Source: an uncultured Flavobacteriaceae bacterium
Lineage (GTDB): Bacteria > Bacteroidota > Bacteroidia > Flavobacteriales > Flavobacteriaceae
Direction: 5' to 3'
DNA: 64,000 bases
Assembly (NCBI GenBank): GCA_937901915.1
Contig: CALGUD010000150.1
Coordinates: forward strand, 1 to 64,000
Below are positions 9,211 through 18,429 of this stretch, piece after piece; position 1 is the stretch's first letter, and each line of letters opens with the position of its first letter. Under the pieces are notes generated by a model. The model worked only from the letters and a program-made list of their open reading frames with translations, was not told the DNA's origin and did not search any database. The translations under genes were made by a program, and so were the position numbers.

Positions 9211-9273
9211 AACCTCGTTTGTTAACCGGCTGGAACATCAAATTGAATTCATTGCGCTTCACAACCCCCCCCC
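9188..9273 (+). pseudogene. Remnant of a RelE/ParE-family toxin gene
   Basis: Overlapping the antitoxin end in another frame, the DNA reads IRLKTSFVNRLEHQIEFIAL, which looks like the first strand and helix of a RelE/ParE toxin. It lacks a start codon in frame (a stop lies at 9185-9187). It runs into a tract of ten C residues at 9265-9274, after which the frame gives only Gln-Leu-Thr-Thr-Asn-Ile and a stop. The remaining ~70 residues of a normal toxin, including the catalytic part, are absent. Confidence 0.6.
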
Positions 9274-9428
9274 CAACTAACAACAAACATTTAAGGGTTT
9301 TAAATGATTTTACAAATGAGGTATAATTTAGGTTTTTATCTCTCAGTAAATAAGACTGCTGTGTAATTAACTCATTGTGAAAATTTTAGCTTTTTGTTCT
9401 ATATAATTTAACCAAAAAGTTTTCCTTT

Positions 9429-9436
9429 TAACTTTG
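9429..9436 (+). promoter_or_regulatory. Candidate -7 box (TAACTTTG)
   Basis: Exact TAnnTTTG match 43 bases upstream of the frameshifted exported-protein gene; no clear -33 partner was seen. Confidence 0.35.
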
Positions 9437-9478
9437 AATGACCCTAATATTGAATTCGATTTTAACTAACCAAAAAAT

Positions 9479-10956
9479 ATGGATTCTAAAAAGTACCTTT
9501 TTTTATTACTCTTACCATTTAATTTACAAGCACAATTTTCCTCAACACTTATTGATGAAGAAACCCAAAAAACAATTCCTTTTGCTACTATACAACTTAT
9601 AAATGCTAAGACAGCTACCGTTTCTAATGAAGAAGGTGAATTTAGCATACACATAAATGAGAATGATATAGATTCATTATTGATTTCTTGTATGGGTTAC
9701 GAAAGTAAAACTATTGCTACTACTAATCTTAAGGATAGTACCATTCTTTTAAAACCAAAAATATTCGAACTTAATTCTGTTCTGGTCAGTAACAAAATCT
9801 ATACTGCAGATGAAATTATAGAAAACGTTATTGATAATTTTGAAAAAAATCATTACAAATCTTTCGCAAAAAAAAGAGTTTTTATAAGAGATTCTTACCA
9901 TCAATTCCTTGATGGTATTGATTATAAGATAAAAAATCTACTATTGATGAAATTAATGAGGAACTAGTAAATAGTATTGTTAAAATCATTCCTAAAAGCA
10001 ATAAATATTTTAATGAAACCCTGATGGATTTATATCAGGATATAGAAGACGAGGAAATAAAAGTAAAAATCATTAAAACTTTATGGCTGGAAGAGAAATT
10101 ACAAAATAGTAAATTTGAAAATATTGAAGATACTATAATGGATATTCTTAAACGAAATACCAAGAAAGGGTCTTACCTGAAACTAAAATCCGGAATCATA
10201 CCAATTAGTGGAAAGCTGCAGTTAGATTCTATTATAAATGATAAAAAAGCAGAGACTGAAAAACAAAAAACAGATAATAAGCAACCTTACTTTAATTATA
10301 AAAAATGGGCTTTCAGTAACTTTTTAAAAACAGTAATCAGCTTAGATAATACTGAAATAGATGTTATTAAGAAAAATGGCAGGTATGTTTTTCAAATAGA
10401 AGATTATGTAGATATTGATAATAAACTAGCTTACGTTATCTCATTTTATCCTAAAAGAAATGCCGATTTTATAGGCAAGCTTTACATAAACACAGATGAT
10501 TTTGCTATTTTAAGAGTAGATGTTGAAAGTGCACAGCAGGTTTTTGATAAAAAATTTAATATGCTGGGTATACACTATAATAAATTAAGCTATAAAGCCA
10601 CTTTGTTTTTTTCAAAAGATAATGATAAGTATCAAATTAAGTATATTAGAAAGCAAGTTAAGGATGCATTTAGTCTGGACAGACCTTTTAAAATAATTGA
10701 AAAAAATAAGATCGTAAAAGGTAGAAGAAAGCAGAATGAAATGGCTTTTGATTTAAAATTGAAGATGATAAGTACAACAACAAATGAAGCTATTTTTTTT
10801 AATAATGAAATATTGAACGTTAAAGCATTCGAAAGTTATAAAGAAGATGTTGATTTTGAAATAGACAGATCAACTAAATATGATCCGGAATACTGGAATG
10901 GTTATAATATTATAGCTCCCGAAAAAGCAATTAGGGATTTTGATGTGTCACAGTAA
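9479..10956 (+). pseudogene. Carboxypeptidase-like regulatory domain protein, split by a frameshift
   Basis: The first part (9479-9967, 162 residues) has a signal peptide (MDSKKYLFLLLLPFNLQAQ) and a CarboxypepD_reg-like beta-sandwich domain (residues ~24-95). This is the domain found at the start of many exported Bacteroidota proteins. The second part (10024-10956, 310 residues) is in the -1 frame. Reading back from it, the frame stays open through KSTIDEINEELVNSIVKI to an A6 run at 9931-9936, exactly where the first frame goes astray. Joined, they give a normal-length protein of about 490 residues. The break could be a mutation, a sequencing error in the homopolymer, or less likely a -1 slip at the A AAA AAT heptamer. 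Confidence 0.7.
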
Positions 10957-10979
10957 ACTTATTTCAATATAAAATAGTC

Positions 10980-12260
10980 CTAAATAATCTTATTCATCTT
11001 TTTTTTAATCTCATCCAAACATAAATTACCTAAACTGCCCTGGTGCGTATGCTTAATATCCCTTTTTGGATTAAAAGTGCCTTCGTCAATTTCTTTCCCC
11101 ATTTGTTTGTAGGCATCCCTGAATGGCATTCCACCCAGTACAAGGTCATTTAAAGTATCTACACTGAACAAATAATCATACTTTTTATCGTCCAGTATAT
11201 TGGGATTTACCTGGATGCTTTTTATAGAAAAGTTCATCATTTCCAAACAGGATTTTAACTCCTGGATGGCGGGTACGATAATTTCTTTTGTGAGTTGAAG
11301 TTCTCTGTGGTAACCACTAGGTAAATTGGTAGTGAGCATCGCCAGCTGATTTGGAACAGCCTGTATTTTATTACATTTTCCCCTGATTAATTCAAAAACA
11401 TCCGGGTTCTTTTTATGGGGCATAATACTGGAACCTGTTGTTAATTCATCAGGGAAAGAGATAAAATCGAAGTTCTGACTCATGTACAAACAAATATCCA
11501 TTGCCATTTTAGATAGGGTAGAGGCTACACTACTAATCCCAAAAGCGGTACTCTTTTCAGCTTTTCCCCGGCTCATTTGTGCTGCTACCACGTTGTATTT
11601 GAGCGTTTCAAAGCCAATTTCCTTAGTGGTGAATTCCCGGTCAATAGGAAAGGAACTGCCATAACCGGCAGCACTTCCGAGAGGATTCTGGTCTACTATT
11701 CTGTAAGCTGCATTAATAAAGTGCATATCGTCTATTAAGGTTTCAGCGTATGCAGAAAACCAGAGACCGAATGATGAAGGCATGGCAATTTGTAAATGCG
11801 TATAGCCGGGCAATAAAACAGCTTCATGCTTCTCGGCTAAAGAAATAAGTGTGTTAAACAACTCCCTGGTTTGCACTTTAATTTCATCCAGTTCATTTTT
11901 GAGGTATAAATGTACGGCAACCAGAACCTGGTCATTTCTGGATCTGGCTGTGTGTATTTTTTTTCCGGCATCACCTAATTTCTGAGTAAGGATAAATTCT
12001 ATTTTTGAATGGACATCTTCAAAGGTCTCCTCAATAGTAAAAATTCCCTTCTCAATATCATTTCCGATATGATTAAGCTCATTAACCAGGCTATTCACCT
12101 CCTCTTTGGTGAGCAGGCCTATTTTAGCAAGCATTTTAGCGTGAGCTATGGATGCAATTACATCATACTTAGCTATTACAAGGTCCAGTTCCCTGTCGGA
12201 ACCTACTGTGAAAATGTCTATTTTCTTATCGGTTGAAAAACCTTTATCCCAGAGTTTCAT
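10980..12260 (-). CDS. argH: Argininosuccinate lyase
   Basis: The 426-residue enzyme of the fumarase/aspartase superfamily splits argininosuccinate into arginine and fumarate, the last step of arginine synthesis. The family signature GSSIMPHKKNPD is present around residue 280, with HTARSRNDQV near 103 and PGYTHLQIAMP near 148, all normal for ArgH. It is the last gene of the ten-gene minus-strand operon, 40 bases after argE. At 426 residues it is slightly shorter than proteobacterial ArgH but complete. It converges with the frameshifted gene, with no clear terminator between them. Confidence 0.95.
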   Translation of the reverse strand: MKLWDKGFSTDKKIDIFTVGSDRELDLVIAKYDVIASIAHAKMLAKIGLLTKEEVNSLVNELNHIGNDIEKGIFTIEETFEDVHSKIEFILTQKLGDAGKKIHTARSRNDQVLVAVHLYLKNELDEIKVQTRELFNTLISLAEKHEAVLLPGYTHLQIAMPSSFGLWFSAYAETLIDDMHFINAAYRIVDQNPLGSAAGYGSSFPIDREFTTKEIGFETLKYNVVAAQMSRGKAEKSTAFGISSVASTLSKMAMDICLYMSQNFDFISFPDELTTGSSIMPHKKNPDVFELIRGKCNKIQAVPNQLAMLTTNLPSGYHRELQLTKEIIVPAIQELKSCLEMMNFSIKSIQVNPNILDDKKYDYLFSVDTLNDLVLGGMPFRDAYKQMGKEIDEGTFNPKRDIKHTHQGSLGNLCLDEIKKKMNKII

Positions 12261-12300
12261 AATTTATATTTTTTTCTCCTTTAAATGTAGAAAAAGATGG

Positions 12301-13362
12301 TTATAGTACTTTATCTAATAATTTTATATACAAATCAATACCTTCTTCAATTTCATGAAGATAAATGTATTCATCAGCCGAATGTGACCGTTTTGAATCG
12401 CCAGGCCCTAATTTTAGTGATGAACAACTTAATATTGCCTGATCTGATAGCGTAGGTGAACCATACGTTTCCCTTCCTAGTTCAATACCCGCCTGTACCA
12501 ATTCATGCTCTATTGGTATAGAAGAGGAATTTAAGCGCAGGGACCTGGGTTTAACTTCACAAGGTGCTTTATCTTTAATAGTATTGTATATTTCCCTGTT
12601 TGTGTATTTATCATTTACACGAACATCTATAACCAATTTTAAATCGGCCGGAACTACATTATGCTGGTTTCCGGCTTCTATTTGTGTCACGGTCATTTTA
12701 ACCTCACCCAGGACTTCAGATACTTTTTTAAATCTGTAATCCCTGAACCATTCAATCGCTTTTATGGATTTATAAATACAATTATCATCATTGGGATGGG
12801 CGGCATGACTTGCCGTACCTTTTACAACTGCATCAAAAACAACCAGGCCTTTTTCGGCAACTGCGAGGTTCATTAGAGTAGGCTCACCTATAATGGCGAC
12901 ATTAATTTCGGGTAAATGTTTTAAAATTGAATTGAGTCCATTGAGTCCCGAGCTTTCTTCTTCGGCAGAAGCTACAATAACTACATTGTATTTGAGGTCG
13001 GGTTTATCATAAAAATGAGTGAAGGTAGCAATGAGTGAAACCAGGCATCCGCCTGCATCATTACTTCCAAGGCCGTATAATTTTCCATCTTCTACCAACG
13101 GATTAAACGGGTCTTTTGTAAATGCCGAATTTGGTTTTACCGTATCATGATGTGAATTTAAAAGCAACAATGGTTTACCTTCTTTATAGTGCTTGTTAAA
13201 TGCCCAGATGTTGTTGTTTTCTCTTTTAAAGGGAATATCATTTTTATTGAACCAATTTTCAATAAGAATAGCGGTTTTATCTTCTTCAGAGGAAAAAGAA
13301 GGTGTTGAAATAAGCCCTTTAAGCAGCTCTATAGCGTTATGTGTAAGTTCTTTTTGGGTCAT
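12301..13362 (-). CDS. argE: M20 family deacylase, acetyl/succinyl-ornithine deacetylase
   Basis: This 353-residue zinc peptidase-fold enzyme carries the M20 metal-site motifs: NSHHDTVKP near residue 74, GSNDAGGC near 97, the catalytic Glu pair (ASAEEESSG) near 131 and the C-terminal HSADEY. It should remove the N-acyl group from N-acyl-citrulline or N-acyl-ornithine. Because the pathway here uses an N-acyl-ornithine carbamoyltransferase, the likely substrate is an N-acyl-citrulline. Start codon overlaps the argB stop by one base (TAATG), indicating translational coupling. Acyl group (acetyl or succinyl) cannot be fixed from sequence alone. Confidence 0.9.
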   Translation of the reverse strand: MTQKELTHNAIELLKGLISTPSFSSEEDKTAILIENWFNKNDIPFKRENNNIWAFNKHYKEGKPLLLLNSHHDTVKPNSAFTKDPFNPLVEDGKLYGLGSNDAGGCLVSLIATFTHFYDKPDLKYNVVIVASAEEESSGLNGLNSILKHLPEINVAIIGEPTLMNLAVAEKGLVVFDAVVKGTASHAAHPNDDNCIYKSIKAIEWFRDYRFKKVSEVLGEVKMTVTQIEAGNQHNVVPADLKLVIDVRVNDKYTNREIYNTIKDKAPCEVKPRSLRLNSSSIPIEHELVQAGIELGRETYGSPTLSDQAILSCSSLKLGPGDSKRSHSADEYIYLHEIEEGIDLYIKLLDKVL

Positions 13363-14141
13363 TATAAAGTAATCGTGGTTTTTAAGGGATGTTCTTTACT
13401 TATCATTTGTATGCTTCCGATGTGAACCTTTGCTACATTTCTTTCTAAGGCATAAAAGCAGTTATGCAACTTCGGCAACATTCCATCGGCTATAATTTTA
13501 TCTTCAAGTAATTGTTTATATGATTGACTGTCAATATTTTTTATTACAGAGTTCTCATCATTGATGTCTTTTAAAACTCCATTTTTTTCAAAACAATAAT
13601 ACAAATGAGTTTCAAAGCCCCTGCTTAAGCTTATTGCAATTTCCGATGCAATTGTATCGGCGTTGGTATTAAATAATTGTCCTTTTTTGTCATGGGTTAT
13701 TGCACAACACACAGGAGAAATATTGTTATTGAGTAATAAAGATAACATTTTGTCATTCACTTTTTCAACATCACCTACAAACCCGAAGTCAAATTCTTTA
13801 ACCGGTCGCTGTACTGATTCAATGATATTTAAATCAGCACCGGACAATCCCACGGCATTACAATTATAAGCCTGTAGTTTGGCAACAAGGGTTTTATTAA
13901 CGAGTCCGCCATAAACCATGGTAATGATCTTTAAAGTTTCAGCATCCGTAATTCTCCTTCCGTCAACCATTTTGGTTTCCACGCCCATCTTATTGGCTAG
14001 TTGAGTTGCAAGTTTACCACCACCGTGAACCAATATTTTTGGACCTTTGAGTGCTGCAAAATCAGCGCTGAAGGTGTTGAGGGCGTCTTCGTTTTCTATT
14101 AGGTTACCACCTATTTTTACTATAGATACTTTTTGTTTCAT
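13362..14141 (-). CDS. argB: N-acylglutamate kinase
   Basis: This 259-residue amino-acid kinase family enzyme phosphorylates an N-acylglutamate, the second step of the arginine pathway. Visible landmarks are KIGGNLIE at residues 9-16, VHGGGKLATQL near 39-49 and the NTNADTIASEIAI block near 158, which serves nucleotide and substrate binding. Length matches other ArgB proteins. It lies within the arg operon, overlapping argE by one base, and is separated from argF' by 128 bases that hold a GC-rich micro-palindrome and a 9-bp hairpin. The acyl group is presumably the same as that used by argF'. Confidence 0.93.
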   Translation of the reverse strand: MKQKVSIVKIGGNLIENEDALNTFSADFAALKGPKILVHGGGKLATQLANKMGVETKMVDGRRITDAETLKIITMVYGGLVNKTLVAKLQAYNCNAVGLSGADLNIIESVQRPVKEFDFGFVGDVEKVNDKMLSLLLNNNISPVCCAITHDKKGQLFNTNADTIASEIAISLSRGFETHLYYCFEKNGVLKDINDENSVIKNIDSQSYKQLLEDKIIADGMLPKLHNCFYALERNVAKVHIGSIQMISKEHPLKTTITL

Positions 14142-14269
14142 TTTCGCTTAGTTTTTGCCCGCCCGCCGGCTGGCCCGTTCGCTAAAAATGTACGCTGTAC
14201 ATTTTCTTTACGCTCCGTCCTGTTTCATTTTGCTTTGTTTTGCCAAACCAACGTAAGCTCATAACAGGT
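14142..14269. repeat. Inserted GC-rich micro-palindrome and hairpin between argF' and argB
   Basis: A GC-rich run at 14159-14180 (CCGCCCGCCGGCTGGCCCG) stands out in AT-rich DNA and resembles the GC-rich elements at 30697-30715 and 30925-30945. It is followed by a perfect hairpin, AAAATGTAC (14185-14193), 3-base loop, GTACATTTT (14197-14205). The argB and argF' genes are otherwise in one operon, so this probably inserted without ending transcription. Confidence 0.6.
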
Positions 14270-15208
14270 TTACAGGTTATTCAGAATATTTTTTAATACT
14301 ACCTGGGCCGAATATGTTCTATTGTTGGCTTGTTGTATAACAACGGACTGATCACTATCTAAAACGTCGTCACTCACCACTACATTTCTACGTACCGGTA
14401 AACAATGCATAAAACGGGCATGGCCTAATTTTTTAAGGGTCATCATCCAGTTCTCGTCAGTACATTCAACCTGGCCGTAATTTTTATAGCTACTCCAGTT
14501 TTTTACATACACAAAATCCGCATCCTTGAGGGCTTCTTCCTGATTATGTATAATAGGTGTGTTATTTGTGACCTCCGGATTTAATTCATAACCTTCAGGG
14601 TGGGTAATTACAAAATCAACATCAATTAACTGCATCATTTTAGTAAATGAATTGGGTACTGCATGGGGTAAAGCTCGCGGATGTGGCGCCCATGATAATA
14701 CTACTTTTGGCTTCTTTTTCTTTTGTAATTCGGTTATAGTAATGGCATCGGCTAAAGCCTGTAAAGGGTGAGCCGTAGCACTTTCCATGTTAACAACAGG
14801 TACAGTAGCATACTTTTGGAAGCTTCTCAATATCATTTCTTCCTGATCTTTTTCTTTATCAGTTAAAGAAGGAAAAGCCCTTAATGCAATAATGTCAACA
14901 AATTGTGATATTACTGCCGCTGCTTCCTTGATGTGCTCGGCAGTATTGGTGTTCATGATACTCCCATCTTCAAATTCCAATGCCCATCCATCCGAATTTA
15001 AATTCATAGTCATGGTTCTCATGCCTAAATTTTCCGCAGCTTTTTGGGTGCTTAAACGTGTTCTTAAACTTGAATTAAAAAACAATAAACCAATAGTTTT
15101 ATGTTTCCCCAAATTTTCAAAAGAAAATGGATCTTTTTTTATTGAAATAGCTTCGTCAATCAGGCTTTTTACATCCGGGATATCTTCAAGGTCTAAAAAC
15201 TGTTTCAT
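14270..15208 (-). CDS. argF': N-acyl-ornithine carbamoyltransferase (acetyl- or succinyl-)
   Basis: This 312-residue transcarbamylase resembles the Bacteroides N-succinylornithine enzyme more than ordinary OTCase. Features are the carbamoyl-phosphate loop SSLRTR (46-51, as FFNSSLRTRLSTQKAA), HPLQALAD near 147, the distinctive APHPRALPHAVPNSF block, and HCLPVRRNVVV near the C-terminus. It carbamoylates N-acyl-ornithine to N-acyl-citrulline. The residue that separates acetyl- from succinyl-users (Glu or Pro in characterised enzymes) is Ala90 here, so acyl specificity is open. It lies between proB (75 bases) and argB (128 bases) in the operon. Confidence 0.9.
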   Translation of the reverse strand: MKQFLDLEDIPDVKSLIDEAISIKKDPFSFENLGKHKTIGLLFFNSSLRTRLSTQKAAENLGMRTMTMNLNSDGWALEFEDGSIMNTNTAEHIKEAAAVISQFVDIIALRAFPSLTDKEKDQEEMILRSFQKYATVPVVNMESATAHPLQALADAITITELQKKKKPKVVLSWAPHPRALPHAVPNSFTKMMQLIDVDFVITHPEGYELNPEVTNNTPIIHNQEEALKDADFVYVKNWSSYKNYGQVECTDENWMMTLKKLGHARFMHCLPVRRNVVVSDDVLDSDQSVVIQQANNRTYSAQVVLKNILNNL

Positions 15209-15283
15209 TTATTTGTTTCAGGTTTAAATTTTATTATTTCAATTTATTTGAGAAAATATTTATAATCTCTGTTATTTTCAGGG

Positions 15284-16063
15284 TTACATTACAATTTTGG
15301 TGAAGGGTATCCTGTTATTAATTGCATTTATTATAAAATTATCTTCGAGCCCGTTTACAACCCACGTTTCTATATTTGCTTTTCCGGCAATTTCAACAGC
15401 ATCTATTTTTGATTGCATACCACCTGTACCATGTGATGATTTGTTTATTGAAACTTCTTTACTTAGTTCACTGATGTTGTTTGCTGATAAAATCGTTTCC
15501 GGTTTACCTTTCTCTAACGATTCCCGGGTATAAAATCCATTGGTATTGGTAGCGATTATAAGTAAATCAACATTAAGAAGCACAGCTGTTAAGGCTGCCA
15601 GCTTATCGTTGTCCCCGAATTTTATTTCATCGGTTGCAACCGTATCATTTTCATTAATAACGGGAATGTAATTATTTGCCAATAAAACATTAATGGTATT
15701 TGAAATATTTTCTTTCGATTCTTTTCTCTCAAAATCTGAATAGGAGAGCAAGCATTGTGATATAAACAGTCCCAACTCCCTGAAATTTTCCTGGTAAATA
15801 CGCATTAAATGCAATTGGCCAATAGAAGCGAGTGCTTGTTTAACGGTTATTTCCTTTCCATTTCCTTCCAGATTTACAAACTGTTTAGCTGCGGCAATTG
15901 CACCTGAACTTACAATAACAAATTCGTAATCATCTTTTAACTGCGCGATTTGCCGGGCAATATCTTCTATTTTTCCCCGGGAAATATGATTGGTTTCCCT
16001 GGTAAGGGTATTGGAACCTATTTTAAGTAATACTCTTTTTTTATCTGATTTGTCCATTGCCAT
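15284..16063 (-). CDS. proB: Glutamate 5-kinase
   Basis: The 259-residue amino-acid kinase makes gamma-glutamyl phosphate, the first step of proline synthesis. Features are KIGSNTLTR near 15-23, VSSGAIAAAK near 51-60, NENDTVATDEIKFGDND near 140 and GTGGMQSKIDA near 215. The C-terminal PUA domain found in E. coli ProB (367 residues) is absent, as in other short forms. The first 23 bases overlap the end of proA, so the two enzymes are translationally linked, which suits channelling of their unstable intermediate. Met1 and Met3 are both possible starts. Confidence 0.93.
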   Translation of the reverse strand: MAMDKSDKKRVLLKIGSNTLTRETNHISRGKIEDIARQIAQLKDDYEFVIVSSGAIAAAKQFVNLEGNGKEITVKQALASIGQLHLMRIYQENFRELGLFISQCLLSYSDFERKESKENISNTINVLLANNYIPVINENDTVATDEIKFGDNDKLAALTAVLLNVDLLIIATNTNGFYTRESLEKGKPETILSANNISELSKEVSINKSSHGTGGMQSKIDAVEIAGKANIETWVVNGLEDNFIINAINNRIPFTKIVM

Positions 16064-17237
16064 GTACGTACCACTTGTTGGTAACTAAGTGTTGAAGACC
16101 AATAGGGCCTCTTTGGTGTAATTTATCTGTGCTTATTGCCAATTCTCCACCTAAACCAAACTGAAATCCGTCTGTAAACCGGGTTGAAGCATTGTGATAA
16201 ACAGCTGCACAATCAACATTATTTTGAAATTGCGCTGCAATGTCTTCATTTTTTGTAACTATAGATGCTGAGTGACCTCCGGAATATTTGTTGATCTTAG
16301 ATATGGCTTCGCCCTCGTTATCAACGGTTCCTATCACAATTTTATAATCTAAAAATTCTTCATACCAGATGTTATCATCGGTAAGTGGTTTTACATTTTG
16401 ATGGTGTTTTAAAACATCATCAACTATAATTTCCACATTAAATTCTAATAATCTTTCTATCAATTTGGAAACAAATCCATCAACATCAGTTAATCTTGAG
16501 TCAATAAGTACTTTATCTAAGGCATTGCAAACTGAAATTCTGCTGGTTTTTGCATTTACAATAATATCTATGGCCAGCTCCTGATCGGCCTCAGGGTGTA
16601 CATACACAAAATTATTCCCGCGTCCGCTTACAATAACAGGGCATACCGAATTTACTTTTACAAATTCAATAAGCCGCTCTCCGCCACGTGGAATGATCAG
16701 GTCTACTTTTTGGGTCGGGTTTTTAAGGAAATCCTGTATTTCCTGTCTGCTGTATTGTAAATATTCTACCCAATCAGTAGAAACACCTGTTTCAGTTAGT
16801 GCCTTGTGCCATAGGTTTACTAAAGCCAGATTAGAGTTTAAAGATTCTTTTCCACCCTTAAGTAATATTTTGTTTCCGGATTTAAAGGCTATTCCGGCAG
16901 CTTCAATGGTAACATCGGGCCTTGATTCGTAAATGATCATCACCGTTCCAAAAGGTGCAGTTTTGTTTGAAATTTTTAACCCGTTATCATGCGTGAAATT
17001 AAACCTTTCATGACCTAATGGATCCTCCTGCGAGGCGAGTTGGTCTAAAGAATCAATCATACCTTGTATTTTGGTGTCATTGACCTCTAACCTGTCATAC
17101 ATTGCCATATCCTCACCGGAGTAGCTATTCATGTCCAGTTTATTGGCCTTCAGGATCGTATCTTTTTCCTGTTTCACCAGTTTTGACATCAGTTTTAAAA
17201 CATTATTTCTCTCTTCAATAGTCAGTTGTGTGTTCAT
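16041..17237 (-). CDS. proA: Glutamate-5-semialdehyde dehydrogenase
   Basis: This 398-residue NADPH-dependent aldehyde-dehydrogenase-fold enzyme reduces gamma-glutamyl phosphate to glutamate semialdehyde. Landmarks are PFGTVMIIYESRPDVTIEAA near residue 95, LKGGKES near 130, IPRGGERLI near 182, the catalytic-cysteine segment SRISVCNALDK near 234, and HNASTRFTDGFQFGLGGE near 350. It begins on the last base of argD (TAATG) and overlaps proB by 23 bases. The order argD-proA-proB inside the arginine operon couples two pathways that both start from glutamate. Confidence 0.94.
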   Translation of the reverse strand: MNTQLTIEERNNVLKLMSKLVKQEKDTILKANKLDMNSYSGEDMAMYDRLEVNDTKIQGMIDSLDQLASQEDPLGHERFNFTHDNGLKISNKTAPFGTVMIIYESRPDVTIEAAGIAFKSGNKILLKGGKESLNSNLALVNLWHKALTETGVSTDWVEYLQYSRQEIQDFLKNPTQKVDLIIPRGGERLIEFVKVNSVCPVIVSGRGNNFVYVHPEADQELAIDIIVNAKTSRISVCNALDKVLIDSRLTDVDGFVSKLIERLLEFNVEIIVDDVLKHHQNVKPLTDDNIWYEEFLDYKIVIGTVDNEGEAISKINKYSGGHSASIVTKNEDIAAQFQNNVDCAAVYHNASTRFTDGFQFGLGGELAISTDKLHQRGPIGLQHLVTNKWYVHGNGQIR

Positions 17238-18379
17238 TATATTGCGTTTTGCGATGCCAGTACTTCCTCTAAGGCATCAATGAAAATATCGATTTCTGTT
17301 TTTGTAATGTTTAAAGGTGGAAGTATCCTTATGATATTTTTATTTGAAGCACCGCCAGTAAAAATATGCTTATCATAAATCAGTTTTTTTCTCAGTTCAC
17401 CTACTTCAAAATCAAATTCGAGTCCTATCATGAGTCCTTTTCCTTTAATTTTTTTAATCAAGGGAATTTTTTTGGCTTTTTCAACAAGATAGTTGCCCAC
17501 TTCATTTACGTTGGCAATTATATTTTCGTTTTCAATGATATCCAATACAGCAATTGCGGCAGCGCATGCAAGATGATTGCCACCAAATGTTGTGCCGAGC
17601 ATGCCATGTTTTGCTTCAAATTTTGGATGAATAAGAACGCCACCTATAGGAAAGCCATTGCCCATTCCTTTGGCTACAGTTATAATATCCGGTTCTATAT
17701 TGTGATATTGGTAAGCGAAAAATTTACCACTTCTGCCATATCCGCATTGAATTTCATCAACAATTAATACAACATTGTGTTCCTTACATAATTTTGAAAC
17801 TCCCTGAAAAAATTCTGTAGTACCTTCATCGAGTCCGCCTACTCCTTGTATGGGCTCTATAATAACAGCACACACGTTACCCGTTGCTAATTCATAATTC
17901 AAAGAGTGAAGTTGGTTTAAAGGTAGGAAAGTAACGTGGTGCTGGTTATTTAATGGTGCGTTAATGCTTTTGTTGTCTGTAACAGACACTGCTGCTGAGG
18001 TCCTACCATGAAAGCCTTTTTCAAATGAAATTACTCTTGATTTACCTGTATGAAACGAGGCTAATTTAAGAGCATTTTCATTGGCTTCCGCCCCAGAATT
18101 ACACAAAAATAGTTCATAATTATCACACCCTGAAACATTTCCAAGCTTTTTTGCTAATTCTTTTTGTAGGGGATTTTGAACAGCATTGGAGTAGAATCCT
18201 ATTTTATTTACCTGTTCTGTTATTTTTTTTACATATTCAGGGTGAGAGTGCCCTACAGATATAACAGCATGCCCTCCGTAGAGATCCAGGTATTTTTCAC
18301 CTTTATCGTCATACACATAGGAGCCTTCACCTTTAACAGGTGTTACATTATAAAGGGGATATACATCAAATAGTTCCAT
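17237..18379 (-). CDS. argD: N-acyl-ornithine aminotransferase
   Basis: This 380-residue class III PLP aminotransferase converts N-acylglutamate semialdehyde to N-acyl-ornithine with glutamate as amino donor. It has the FLCNSGAEANENALKLA block, VDEIQCGYGRSGKFFA and the PLP lysine Lys237 in VAKGMGNGFPIGG. Length is normal for ArgD. It lies 50 bases after argC and shares one base with proA. Ornithine aminotransferase (RocD) is a close relative, but the operon context argues for the biosynthetic enzyme. Confidence 0.9.
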   Translation of the reverse strand: MELFDVYPLYNVTPVKGEGSYVYDDKGEKYLDLYGGHAVISVGHSHPEYVKKITEQVNKIGFYSNAVQNPLQKELAKKLGNVSGCDNYELFLCNSGAEANENALKLASFHTGKSRVISFEKGFHGRTSAAVSVTDNKSINAPLNNQHHVTFLPLNQLHSLNYELATGNVCAVIIEPIQGVGGLDEGTTEFFQGVSKLCKEHNVVLIVDEIQCGYGRSGKFFAYQYHNIEPDIITVAKGMGNGFPIGGVLIHPKFEAKHGMLGTTFGGNHLACAAAIAVLDIIENENIIANVNEVGNYLVEKAKKIPLIKKIKGKGLMIGLEFDFEVGELRKKLIYDKHIFTGGASNKNIIRILPPLNITKTEIDIFIDALEEVLASQNAI

Positions 18380-18429
18380 AATATTATTTTTTAACTGTAT
18401 AACTTGGACTATAAATTCATAATTCTTAA

